The translations under genes and the position numbers were made by a program. The notes beneath the pieces were generated by a model, which had not been told where the DNA came from, made no database searches, and saw nothing but the letters and a program-made list of their open reading frames with translations. From positions 992,001-1,056,000 of the forward strand of contig CAWUCO010000167.1 of NCBI GenBank assembly GCA_963920705.1: 64,000 nt of DNA, in the 5' to 3' direction. Shown here in pieces: positions 1-10,938 of this stretch (its first letter is position 1; the number at the start of each line of letters is the position of its first letter). The stretch is from Odiellus spinosus (taxonomy: Eukaryota; Arthropoda; Arachnida; Opiliones; Phalangiidae).

Positions 1-225
1 AAAATCAAATGTTTTTTGTCCATTTGAATAGAATAATCTTGGATTTTTAAGCGATTTTGCTTAATTTCAACCAATTTTATATTTGTCACGTTTTGGCAAT
101 TTAGACAAAACCAAAGTCATTCGAAAGAGCAATTAATGGACAATCTAAATATTAAGAGTTTTCAAAAATCCGTTGAAAAACAAGAAAAATATGGCCAATT
201 CAAGAAATCATACAATATCAAAATA
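1..225. repeat. Partial monomer at window edge
   Basis: The last ~60% of a monomer, starting inside the long spacer. It has the variant GAATAGAATAATC in place of GAATCCAATAATC. The same variant occurs again only near 8824, in the X-type monomer starting at 8640. Its GACAATCTAAATATTAAG arm 2 matches the X family. Confidence 0.85.
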
Positions 226-1755
226 GTCAAATTTCAGATTTTAAAAATTAGCTTTTTGATATTAGATGTTTTTTGAATTGACCATATTTTCCATGTTTTT
301 CCACGGATTTTCCAAAACCATTGTTTTTTCGTTAGACCAATATATGCTCTTTCGAGTGGTGTTAATTTTGTCTAAATCGCTTAAAAATCAAATGTTTTGT
401 GTCCATTTGAATCCAATAATCTTGGATTTTTAAGCGTTTTTGCTTAATTTTAACCAATTTTATATTTGTCACGTTTTGGCAATTTAGACAAAACCAAAGT
501 CATTCGAAAGGGCAATTAATGGACAGTCTAAATAATAAGAGTTTTCAAAAATCCGTTGAAAAACAAGAAAAATATGGCCAATTCAAGAAATCATACAATT
601 TCAAAAAAGTCAAATTTCAGATTTTAAATATTCGCTTTTTGATATTAGATGTTTTTTGAATTGACCATATTTTCCATGTTTTTCAACGGATTTTCCAAAA
701 CTCTTGTTTTTTAGATAGTCCAATATTTGCTCTTTCGATAGGTGTTGATTTTGTCTAAATCGCTTAAAAATCAAATGTTTTGTGTCCATTTGAATCCAAA
801 AATCTTGGATTTTTAAGCGTTTTTGCTTAATTTTAACCAATTTTATATTTGTCACGTTATGGCAATTTAGACAAAACCAAAGTCATTCGAAAGAGCAATT
901 AATGGACAGTCAAAATAATAAGAGCTTTCAAAAATCCGTTGAAAAACAAGAAAAATATGGCCAATTCAAGAAATCATACAATATCAAAATAGTCAAATTT
1001 CAGATTTTAAAAATTCCCTTTTTGATATTAAATGTTTTTTGAATTGACCATGTTTTCCATGTTTTACAACGGATTTTCCAAAACTCTTGTTTTTTAGATA
1101 GTCCAGTATTTGTTCTTTCGATAGGTGTTGATTTTGTCTAAATCGCTTAAAAATCAAATGTTTTGTGTCCATTTGAATCCAATAATCTTGGATTTTTAAG
1201 CGTTTTTGCTTAATTTTAACCAATTTTATATTTGTCACGTTTTGGCAATTTAGACAAAACCAAAGTCATTCGAAAGAGCAATTAATGGACAATCTAAATA
1301 TTAAGAGTTTTCAAAAATCCGTTGAAAAACAAGAAAAATATGGCCAATTCAAGAAATCATACAATATCAAAATAGTCAAATTTCATATTTTAAAAATTCG
1401 CTTTTTGATATTAGATGCTTTTTGAATTGACCATATTTTCCATGTTTTTCCACGGATTTTCCAAAACTTGTTTTTTAGATAGACCAATATTTGCTCTTTC
1501 GAGTGGTGTTAAATTTGTCTAAATCGCTTAAAAATCAAATGTTTTGTGTCCATTTGAATCCAATAATCTTGGATTTTTAAGCGTTTTTGCTTAATTTTAA
1601 CCAATTTTATATTTGTCACGTTTTGGCAATTTAGACAAAACCAAAGTCATTCGAAAGAGCAATTAATGGGCAGTCTAAATAATAAGAGTTTTCAAAAATG
1701 CGTTGAAAAACAAGAAAAATATGGCCAATTCAAGAAATCATACAATATCAAAATA
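226..1755. repeat. HOR tetramer X'-A-B-Y, single copy (1530 bp)
   Basis: Four monomers start at 226, 609, 992 and 1375. The first has CCATTGTTTTTTCGTTAGACC. The second has TTCAAAAAAGTC and TTTTAAATATTCGC. The third has AAATTCCCTTTTTG and TTAAATG. The fourth has GATGCTTTTTG and the 2-bp deletion giving AAAACTTG. The same four in the same order recur from 4050 with a 1530-bp period. This copy has a few private differences, such as TTAGC near 250 and GAATCCAAAAATC near 794. Confidence 0.9.
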
Positions 1756-1782
1756 GTCAAATTTCCGATTTTAAAAATTCGC

Positions 1783-1907
1783 TTTTTGATATTAGATGTT
1801 TTTTGAATTGACCATATTTTCCATGTTTTTCAACGGATTTTCCAAAACTCTTGTTTTTTATATAGTCCAATATTTGCTCTTTCGATAGGTGTTGATTTTG
1901 TCTAAAT
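1783..1907 (-). repeat. Inverted-repeat arm 1 of the monomer
   Basis: It begins TTTTTGATATTAGATG and ends TTTTGTCTAAAT. Aligned by hand against the reverse complement of arm 2, the 92-bp inner part has 16 mismatches and no gap. The outer 33-34 bp has about five mismatches and one 1-base gap, giving about 82% identity overall. Words shared exactly with the other arm include TGTTTTTCAACGGATTTT (18 bp), TTGCTCTTTCGA (12 bp) and TTTTGTCTAAAT (12 bp). Across the array this arm varies most. Type I copies read TCGATAGGTGTTGATTTTG; type II copies read TCGAGTGGTGTTAATTTTG. Confidence 0.88.
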
Positions 1908-1966
1908 CGCTTAAAAATCAAATGTTTTGTGTCCATTTGAATCCAATAATCTTGGATTTTTAAGCG
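1908..1966. repeat. 12-bp perfect inverted repeat in the long spacer
   Basis: CGCTTAAAAATC at 1908-1919 and its exact reverse complement GATTTTTAAGCG at 1955-1966 flank a 35-bp loop. The left copy directly continues arm 1. The right copy is separated from arm 2 by about 45 bp (1967-2011). The parent palindrome therefore probably reached about 137 bp per arm, with a later insertion of the 45 bp or a deletion on the opposite side. The repeat is present in most monomers. Some carry single changes, such as CGCTAAAAAATC or CGCTGAAAAATC. Confidence 0.85.
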
Positions 1967-2011
1967 TTTTTGCTTAATTTTAACCAATTTTATATTTGTC
2001 ACGTTTTGGCA

Positions 2012-2137
2012 ATTTAGACAAAACCAAAGTCATTCGAAAGAGCAATTAATGGACAATCTAAATATTAAGAGTTTTCAAAAATCCGTTGAAAAACAAGAAA
2101 AATATGGCCAATTCAAGAAATCATACAATATCAAAAT
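2012..2137 (+). repeat. Inverted-repeat arm 2 of the monomer
   Basis: It begins ATTTAGACAAAACC and ends ATACAATATCAAAAT. It is the reverse-complement partner of arm 1 and is visibly more uniform across the array. The stretch from ATTCGAAAGAGCAATTAATG through AAAATCCGTTGAAAAAC is nearly the same in most monomers. Common variants are GACAATCTAAATATTAAG, GACAGTCAAAATAATAAG, GACAGTCTTAATAATAAG and the 1-bp-shorter AGAGCATTAATGAACAGAC. The even conservation suggests recent homogenisation, constraint, or both. Confidence 0.88.
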
Positions 2138-2165
2138 AGTCAAATTTCAGATTTTAAAAATTCGC
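2138..2165. repeat. Short spacer between arm 2 and the next arm 1
   Basis: This 28-bp sequence runs from AGTCAAATTTCAG to AAATTCGC and lies between the outer ends of two inverted arms. It would form the loop of the tightest hairpin the array can make. Families differ here: CAGATTTTAAAAATTCGC, CCGATTTT, CAGATTATAAAAATTCGC, the shortened TTTTAAAATTCGC, and TTAGC in place of TTCGC. The window's single large insertion sits in an instance of this spacer. Confidence 0.8.
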
Positions 2166-4049
2166 TTTTTGATATTAGATGCTTTTTGAATTAACCATAT
2201 TTTCCATGTTTTTCCACGGATTTTCCAAAACTTGTTTTTTAGATAGACCAATATTTGCTCTTTCGAGTGGTGTTAAATTTGTCTAAATCGCTTAAAAATC
2301 AAATGTTTTGTGTCCATTTGAATCCAATAATCTTGGATTTTTAAGCGTTTTTGCTTAATTTTAACCAATTTTATATTTGTCACGTTTTGGCAATTTAGAC
2401 AAAACCAAAGTCATTCGAAAGAGCAATTAATGGACAGTCTAAATAATAAGAGTTTTCAAAAATGCGTTGAAAAACAAGAAAAATATGGCCAATTCAAGAA
2501 ATCATACAATATCAAAATAGTCAAATTTCCGATTTGAAAAATTCGCTTTTTGATATTAGATGTTTTTTGAATTGACCATATTTTCCATGTTTTTCAACGG
2601 ATTTTCCAAAACTCTTGTTTTTTATATAGTCCAATATTTGCTCTTTCGATAGGTGTTGATTTTGTCTAAATCGCTAAAAAATCAAATGTTTTGTGTCCAT
2701 TTGAATCCAATAATCTTGGATTTTTAAGCGTTTTTGCTTAATTTTAACCAATTTTATATTTGTCACGTTTTGGCAATTTAGACAAAACCAAAGTCATTCG
2801 AAAGAGCAATTAATGGACAATCTAAATATTAAGAGTTTTCAAAAATCCGTTGAAAAACAAGAAAAATATGGCCAATTCAAGAAATCATAAAATATCAAAA
2901 TAGTCAAATTTCAGATTTTAAAAATTCGCTTTTTGATATTAGATGCTTTTTGAATTGACCATATTTTCCATGTTTTTCCACGGATTTTCCAAAACTTGTT
3001 TTTTAGATAGACCAATATTTGCTCTTTCGAGTGGTGTTAAATTTGTCTAAATCGCTTAAAAATCAAATGTTTTGTGTCCATTTGAATCCAATAATCTTGG
3101 ATTTTTAAGCGTTTTTGCTTAATTTTAACCAATTTTATATTTGTCACGTTTTGGCAATTTAGACAAAACCAAAGTCATTCGAAAGAGCAATTAATGGACA
3201 GTCTAAATAATAAGAGTTTTCAAAAATGCGTTGAAAAACAAGAAAAATATGGCCAATTCAAGAAATCATACAATATCAAAATAGTCAAATTTCCGATTTT
3301 AAAAATTCGCTTTTTGATATTAGATGTTTTTTGAATTGACCATATTTTCCATGTTTTTCAACGGATTTTCCAAAACTCTTGTTTTTTATATAGTCCAATA
3401 TTTGCTCTTTCGATAGGTGTTGATTTTGTCTAAATCGCTTAAAAATCAAATGTTTTGTGTCCATTTGAATCCAATAATCTTGGATTTTTAAGCGTTTTTG
3501 CTTAATTTTAACAAATTTTATATTTGTCACGTTTTGGCAATTTAGACAAAACCAAAGTCATTCGAAAGAGCAATTAATGGACAATCTAAATATTAAGAGT
3601 TTTCAAAAATCCGTTGAAAAACAAGAAAAATATGGCCAATTCAAGAAATCATACAATATCAAAATAGTCAAATTTCAGATTTTAAAAATTCGCTTTTTGA
3701 TATTAGATGCTTTTTGAATTGACCATATTTTCCATGTTTTTCCACGGATTTTCCAAAACTCTTGTTTTTTAGATAGACCAATATTTGCTCTTTCGAGTGG
3801 TGTTAATTTTGTCTAAATCGCTTAAAAATCAAATGTTTTGTGTCCATTTGAATCCAATAATCTTGGATTTTTAAGCGTTTTTGCTTAATTTTAACCAATT
3901 TTATATTTGTCACGTTTTGGCAATTTAGACAAAACCAAAGTCATTCGAAAGAGCAATTAATGGACAGTCTAAATAATAAGAGTTTTCAAAAATGCGTTGA
4001 AAAACAAGAAAAATATGGCCAATTCAAGAAATCATACAATATCAAAATA

Positions 4050-7000
4050 GTCAAATTTCCGATTTTAAAAATTCGCTTTTTGATATTAGATGTTTTTTGA
4101 ATTGACCATATTTTCCATGTTTTTCCACGGATTTTCCAAAACCATTGTTTTTTCGTTAGACCAATATATGCTCTTTCGAGTGGTGTTAATTTTGTCTAAA
4201 TCGCTTAAAAATCAAATGTTTTGTGTCCATTTGAATCCAATAATCTTGGATTTTTAAGCGTTTTTGCTTAATTTTAACCAATTTTATATTTGTCACGTTT
4301 TGGCAATTTAGACAAAACCAAAGTCATTCGAAAGGGCAATTAATGGACAGTCTAAATAATAAGAGTTTTCAAAAATCCGTTGAAAAACAAGAAAAATATG
4401 GCCAATTCAAGAAATCATACAATTTCAAAAAAGTCAAATTTCAGATTTTAAATATTCGCTTTTTGATATTAGATGTTTTTTGAATTGACCATATTTTCCA
4501 TGTTTTTCAACGGATTTTCCAAAACTCTTGTTTTTTAGATAGTCCAATATTTGCTCTTTCGATAGGTGTTGATTTTGTCTAAATCGCTTAAAAATCAAAT
4601 GTTTTGTGTCCATTTGAATCCAATAATCTTGGATTTTTAAGCGTTTTTGCTTAATTTTAACCAATTTTATATTTGTCACGTTTTGGCAATTTAGACAAAA
4701 CCAAAGTCATTCGAAAGAGCAATTAATGGACAGTCAAAATAATAAGAGTTTTCAAAAATCCGTTGAAAAACAAGAAAAATATGGCCAATTCAAGAAATCA
4801 TACAATATCAAAATAGTCAAATTTCAGATTTTAAAAATTCCCTTTTTGATATTAAATGTTTTTTGAATTGACCATGTTTTCCATGTTTTACAACGGATTT
4901 TCCAAAACTCTTGTTTTTTAGATAGTCCAGTATTTGTTCTTTCGATAGGTGTTGATTTTGTCTAAATCGCTTAAAAATCAAATGTTTTGTGTCCATTTGA
5001 ATCCAATAATCTTGGATTTTTAAGCGTTTTTGCTTAATTTTAACCAATTTTATATTTGTCACGTTTTGGCAATTAAGACAATACCAAAGTCATTCGAAAG
5101 AGCAATTAATGGACAATCTAAATATTAAGAGTTTTCAAAAATCCGTTGAAAAACAAGAAAAATATGGCCAATTCAAGAAATCATACAATATCAAAATAGT
5201 CAAATTTCAGATTTTAAAAATTCGCTTTTTGATATTAGATGCTTTTTGAATTGACCATATTTTCCATGTTTTTCCACGGATTTTCCAAAACTTGTTTTTT
5301 AGATAGACCAATATTTGCTCTTTCGAGTGGTGTTAAATTTGTCTAAATCGCTTAAAAATCAAATGTTTTGTGTCCATTTGAATCCAATAATCTTGGATTT
5401 TTAAGCGTTTTTGCTTAATTTTAACCAATTTTATATTTGTCACGTTTTGGCAATTTAGACAAAACCAAAGTCATTCGAAAGAGCAATTAATGGACAGTCT
5501 AAATAATAAGAGTTTTCAAAAATGCGTTGAAAAACAAGAAAAATATGGCCAATTCAAGAAATCATACAATATCAAAATAGTCAAATTTCCGATTTTAAAA
5601 ATTCGCTTTTTGATATTAGATGTTTTTTGAATTGACCATATTTTCCATGTTTTTCCACGGATTTTCCAAAACCATTGTTTTTTCGTTAGACCAATATATG
5701 CTCTTTCGAGTGGTGTTAATTTTGTCTAAATCGCTTAAAAATCAAATGTTTTGTGTCCATTTGAATCCAATAATCTTGGATTTTTAAGCGTTTTTGCTTA
5801 ATTTTAACCAATTTTATATTTGTCACGTTTTGGCAATTTAGACAAAACCAAAGTCATTCGAAAGGGCAATTAATGGACAGTCTAAATAATAAGAGTTTTC
5901 AAAAATCCGTTGAAAAACAAGAAAAATATGGCCAATTCAAGAAATCATACAATTTCAAAAAAGTCAAATTTCAGATTTTAAATATTCGCTTTTTGATATT
6001 AGATGTTTTTTGAATTGACCATATTTTCCATGTTTTTCAACGGATTTTCCAAAACTCTTGTTTTTTAGATAGTCCAATATTTGCTCTTTCGATAGGTGTT
6101 GATTTTGTCTAAATCGCTTAAAAATCAAATGTTTTGTGTCCATTTGAATCCAATAATCTTGGATTTTTAAGCGTTTTTGCTTAATTTTAACCAATTTTAT
6201 ATTTGTCACGTTTTGGCAATTTAAACAAAACCAAAGTCATTCGAAAGAGCAATTAATGGACAGTCAAAATAATAAGAGTTTTCAAAAATCCGTTGAAAAA
6301 CAAGAAAAATATGGCCAATTCAAGAAATCATACAATATCAAAATAGTCAAATTTCAGATTTTAAAAATTCCCTTTTTGATATTAAATGTTTTTTGAATTG
6401 ACCATGTTTTCCATGTTTTACAACGGATTTTCCAAAACTCTTGTTTTTTAGATAGTCCAGTATTTGTTCTTTCGATAGGTGTTGATTTTGTCTAAATCGC
6501 TTAAAAATCAAATGTTTTGTGTCCATTTGAATCCAATAATCTTGGATTTTTAAGCGTTTTTGCTTAATTTTAACCAATTTTATATTTGTCACGTTTTGGC
6601 AATTAAGACAAAACCAAAGTCATTCGAAAGAGCAATTAATGGACAATCTAAATATTAAGAGTTTTCAAAAATCCGTTGAAAAACAAGAAAAATATGGCCA
6701 ATTCAAGAAATCATACAATATCAAAATAGTCAAATTTCAGATTTTAAAAATTCGCTTTTTGATATTAGATGCTTTTTGAATTGGCCATATTTTCCATGTT
6801 TTTCCACGGATTTTCCAAAACTTGTTTTTTAGATAGACCAATATTTGCTCTTTCGAGTGGTGTTAAATTTGTCTAAATCGCTTAAAAATCAAATGTTTTG
6901 TGTCCATTTGAATCCAATAATCTTGGATTTTTAAGCGTTTTTGCTTAATTTTAACCAATTTTATATTTGTCACGTTTTGGCAATTTAGACAAAACCAAAG

Positions 7001-9788
7001 TCATTCGAAAGAGCAATTAATGGACAGTCTAAATAATAAGAGTTTTCAAAAATGCGTTGAAAAACAAGAAAAATATGGCCAATTCAAGAAATCATACAAT
7101 ATCAAAATAGTCAAATTTCCGATTTTAAAAATTCGCTTTTTGATATTAGATGTTTTTTGAATTGACCATATTTTCCATGTTTTTCCACGGATTTTCCAAA
7201 ACCATTGTTTTTTCGTTAGACCAATATATGCTCTTTCGAGTGGTGTTAATTTTGTCTAAATCGCTTAAAAATCAAATGTTTTGTGTCCATTTGAATCCAA
7301 TAATCTTGGATTTTTAAGCGTTTTTGCTTAATTTTAACCAATTTTATATTTGTCACGTTTTGGCAATTTAGACAAAACCAAAGTCATTCGAAAGGGCAAT
7401 TAATGGACAGTCTAAATAATAAGAGTTTTCAAAAATCCGTTGAAAAACAAGAAAAATATGGCCAATTCAAGAAATCATACAATTTCAAAAAAGTCAAATT
7501 TCAGATTTTAAATATTCGCTTTTTGATATTAGATGTTTTTTGAATTGACCATATTTTCCATGTTTTTCAACGGATTTTCCAAAACTCTTGTTTTTTAGAT
7601 AGTCCAATATTTGCTCTTTCGATAGGTGTTGATTTTGTCTAAATCGCTTAAAAATCAAATGTTTTGTGTCCATTTGAATCCAATAATCTTGGATTTTTAA
7701 GCGTTTTTGCTTAATTTTAACCAATTTTATATTTGTCACGTTTTGGCAATTTAGACAAAACCAAAGTCATTCGAAAGAGCAATTAATGGACAGTCAAAAT
7801 AATAAGAGTTTTCAAAAATCCGTTGAAAAACAAGAAAAATATGGCCAATTCAAGAAATCATACAATATCAAAATAGTCAAATTTCAGATTTTAAAAATTC
7901 CCTTTTTGATATTAAATGTTTTTTGAATTGACCATGTTTTCCATGTTTTACAACGGATTTTCCAAAACTCTTGTTTTTTAGATAGTCCAGTATTTGTTCT
8001 TTCGATAGGTGTTGATTTTGTCTAAATCGCTTAAAAATCAAATGTTTTGTGTCCATTTGAATCCAATAATCTTGGATTTTTAAGCGTTTTTGCTTAATTT
8101 TAACCAATTTTATATTTGTCACGTTTTGGCAATTAAGACAAAACCAAAGTCATTCGAAAGAGCAATTAATGGACAATCTAAATATTAAGAGTTTTCAAAA
8201 ATCCGTTGAAAAACAAGAAAAATATGGCCAATTCAAGAAATCATACAATATCAAAATAGTCAAATTTCAGATTTTAAAAATTCGCTTTTTGATATTAGAT
8301 GCTTTTTGAATTGACCATATTTTCCATGTTTTTCCACGGATTTTCCAAAACTTGTTTTTTAGATAGACCAATATTTGCTCTTTCGAGTGGTGTTAAATTT
8401 GTCTAAATCGCTTAAAAATCAAATGTTTTGTGTCCATTTGAATCCAATAATCTTGGATTTTTAAGCGTTTTTGCTTAATTTTAACCAATTTTATATTTGT
8501 CACGTTTTGGCAATTTAGACAAAACCAAAGTCATTCGAAAGAGCAATTAATGGACAGTCTAAATAATAAGAGTTTTCAAAAATGCGTTGAAAAACCAGAA
8601 AAATATGGCCAATTCAAGAAATCATACAATATCAAAATAGTCAAATTTCCGATTTTAAAAATTCGCTTTTTGATATTAGATGTTTTTTGAATTGACCATA
8701 TTTTCCATGTTTTTCAACGGATTTTCCAAAACTCTTGTTTTTTATATAGTCCAATATTTGCTCTTTCGATAGGTGTTGATTTTGTCTAAATCGCTTAAAA
8801 ATCAAATGTTTTGTGTCCATTTGAATAGAATAATCTTGGATTTTTAAGCGTTTTTGCTTAATTTTAACCAATTTTATATTTGTCACGTTTTGGCAATTTA
8901 GACAAAACCAAAGTCATTCGAAAGGGCAATTAATGGACAGTCTAAATAATAAGAGTTTTCAAAAATCCGTTGAAAAACAAGAAAAATATGGCCAATTCAA
9001 GAAATCATACAATTTCAAAAAAGTCAAATTTCAGATTTTAAATATTCGCTTTTTGATATTAGATGTTTTTTGAATTGACCATATTTTCCATGTTTTTCAA
9101 TGGATTTTCCAAAACTCTTGTTTTTTAGATAGTCCAATATTTGCTCTTTCGATAGGTGTTGATTTTGTCTAAATCGCTTAAAAATCAAATGTTTTGTGTC
9201 CATTTGAATCCAATAATCTTGGATTTTTAAGCGTTTTTGCTTAATTTTAACCAATTTTATATTTGTCACGTTTTGGCAATTTAGACAAAACCAAAGTCAT
9301 TCGAAAGAGCAATTAATGGACAGTCAAAATAATAAGAGTTTTCAAAAATCCGTTGAAAAACAAGAAAAATATGGCCAATTCAAGAAATCATACAATATCA
9401 AAATAGTCAAATTTCAGATTTTAAAAATTCCCTTTTTGATATTAAATGTTTTTTGAATTGGCCATGTTTTCCATGTTTTACAACGGATTTTCCAAAACTC
9501 TTGTTTTTTAGATAGTCCAGTATTTGTTCTTTCGATAGGTGTTGATTTTGTCTAAATCGCTTAAAAATCAAATGTTTTGTGTCCATTTGAATCCAATAAT
9601 CTTGGATTTTTAAGCGTTTTTGCTTAATTTTAACCAATTTTATATTTGTCACGTTTTGGCAATTAAGACAAAACCAAAGTCATTCGAAAGAGCAATTAAT
9701 GGACAGTCTAAATAATAAGAGTTTTCAAAAATCCGTTGAAAAACAAGAAAAATATGGCCAATTCAAGAAATCATACAATATCAAAATA
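4050..9788. repeat. HOR tetramer X'-A-B-Y, 3.75 copies (1530 bp)
   Basis: Fifteen monomers with copies starting at 4050, 5580, 7110 and 8640. Landmarks repeat at exactly 1530 bp, for example the A monomer at 4433, 5963, 7493 and 9023. Copies differ by only a few bases, such as GACAATACC near 5078, TTTAAACAAAACC near 6222 and TTGGCCATA near 6781. Neighbouring monomers within a copy differ far more. The last copy starts with an X rather than X' monomer and lacks Y. Confidence 0.92.
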
Positions 9789-10938
9789 GTCAAATTTCAG
9801 ATTTTAAAAATTCGCTTTTTGATATTAAATGTTTTTTGAATTGACCATGTTTTCCATGTTTTACAACGGATTTTCCAAAACTCTTGTTTTTTAGATAGTC
9901 CAATATTTGTTCTTTCGATAGGTGTTGATTTTGTCTAAATCGCTTAAAAATCAAATGTTTTGTGTCCATTTCAATCCAAAATCTTGGATTTTTAAGCGTT
10001 TTTGCTTAATTTTAACCAATTTTATATTTGTCACGTTTTGGCAATTTAGACAAAACCAAAGTCATTCGAAAGAGCAATTAATGGACAGTCTAAATAATAA
10101 GAGTTTTCAAAAATCCGTTGAAAAACAAGAAAAATATGGCCAATTCAAGAAATCATACAATATCAAAATAGTCAAATTTCAGATTTTAAAAATTCGCTTT
10201 TTGATATTAAATGTTTTTTGAATTGACCATGTTTTCCATGTTTTACAACGGATTTTCCAAAACTCTTGTTTTTTAGATAGTCCAAATTTTTGTTCTTTCG
10301 ATAGGTGTTGATTTTGTCTAAATCGCTTAAAAATCAAATGTTTTGTGTCCATTTGAATCCAATAATCTTGGATTTTTAAGCGTTTTTGCTTAATTTTAAC
10401 CAATTTTATATTTGTCACGTTTTGGCAATTTAGACAAAACCAAAGTCATTCGAAAGAGCAATTAATGGACAGTCTAAATAATAAGAGTTTTCAAAAATCC
10501 GTTGAAAAACAAGAAAAATATGGCCAATTAGAGAAATCATACAATATCAAAATAGTCAAATTTCCGATTTTAAAAATTCGCTTTTTGATATTAGATGTTT
10601 TTTGAATTGACCATATTTTCAATGTTTTTCAACGGATTTTCCAAAACTCTTGTTTTTAAGATAGTCCAATATTTGTTCTTTCGATAGGTGTTGATTTTGT
10701 CTAAATCGCTTAAAAATCAAATGTATTGTGTCCATTTGAATCCAATAATCTTGGATTTTTAAGCGTTTTTGCTTAATTTTAACCAATTTTATATTTGTCA
10801 CGTTTTGGCAATTTAGACAAAACCAAAGTCATTCGAAAGAGCAATTAATGGACAATCTAAATAATAAGAGTTTTCAAAAATGCGTTGAAAAACAAGAAAA
10901 ATATGGCCAATTCAAGAAATCATACAATATCAAAATAG
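9789..10938. repeat. Transition monomers between tetramer and trimer
   Basis: Three monomers start at 9789, 10171 and 10555. The first has a CATTTCAATCCAAAATC spacer with a 1-bp loss. The second (type a) has TAGTCCAAATTTTTG. The third (type b) has TTGTTTTTAAGATAG, CCAATTAGAGAAATC and ATGTATTGTG. Types a and b recur at 13621 and 14005 and again as the first two units of the octamer. Confidence 0.82.

Larger units (their letters stand above)
1756..2138. repeat. Representative satellite monomer (383 bp)
   Basis: One unit in the phase used throughout, starting at GTCAAATTTC. Order of parts: most of the short spacer, arm 1 (1783-1907), long spacer (1908-2011), arm 2 (2012-2137), then the start of the next short spacer. 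Arm 1 and arm 2 are imperfect reverse complements. Together 125 + 104 + 126 + 28 bp make the 383-bp period. The choice of start is arbitrary, as for any tandem repeat. Confidence 0.9.
1756..4049. repeat. HOR dimer X-Y, three copies (764 bp)
   Basis: X monomers start at 1756, 2520 and 3284, and Y monomers at 2139, 2903 and 3667. X carries TTCCGATTTT, TTTATATAGTCC and a GACAATCTAAATATTAAG arm 2. Y carries GATGCTTTTTG and an AAATGCGTTG arm 2. The first two dimers are 764 bp. The last Y has the full ACTCTTG and is 2 bp longer. The block is flanked on both sides by the tetramer that contains Y and an X-like monomer. Confidence 0.9.

Noticed and set aside
610-855. Minus-strand open frame of 81 codons, recurring about every 383 bp over the whole array
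   Set aside because: It is part of the satellite monomer. The frame is shifted in the CCAAATTTTTG families, stopped by CAA to TAA in all type II monomers, and Lys/Ile-rich because of A/T runs. I see no domain, no conserved flanking signals and no protein-level constraint.
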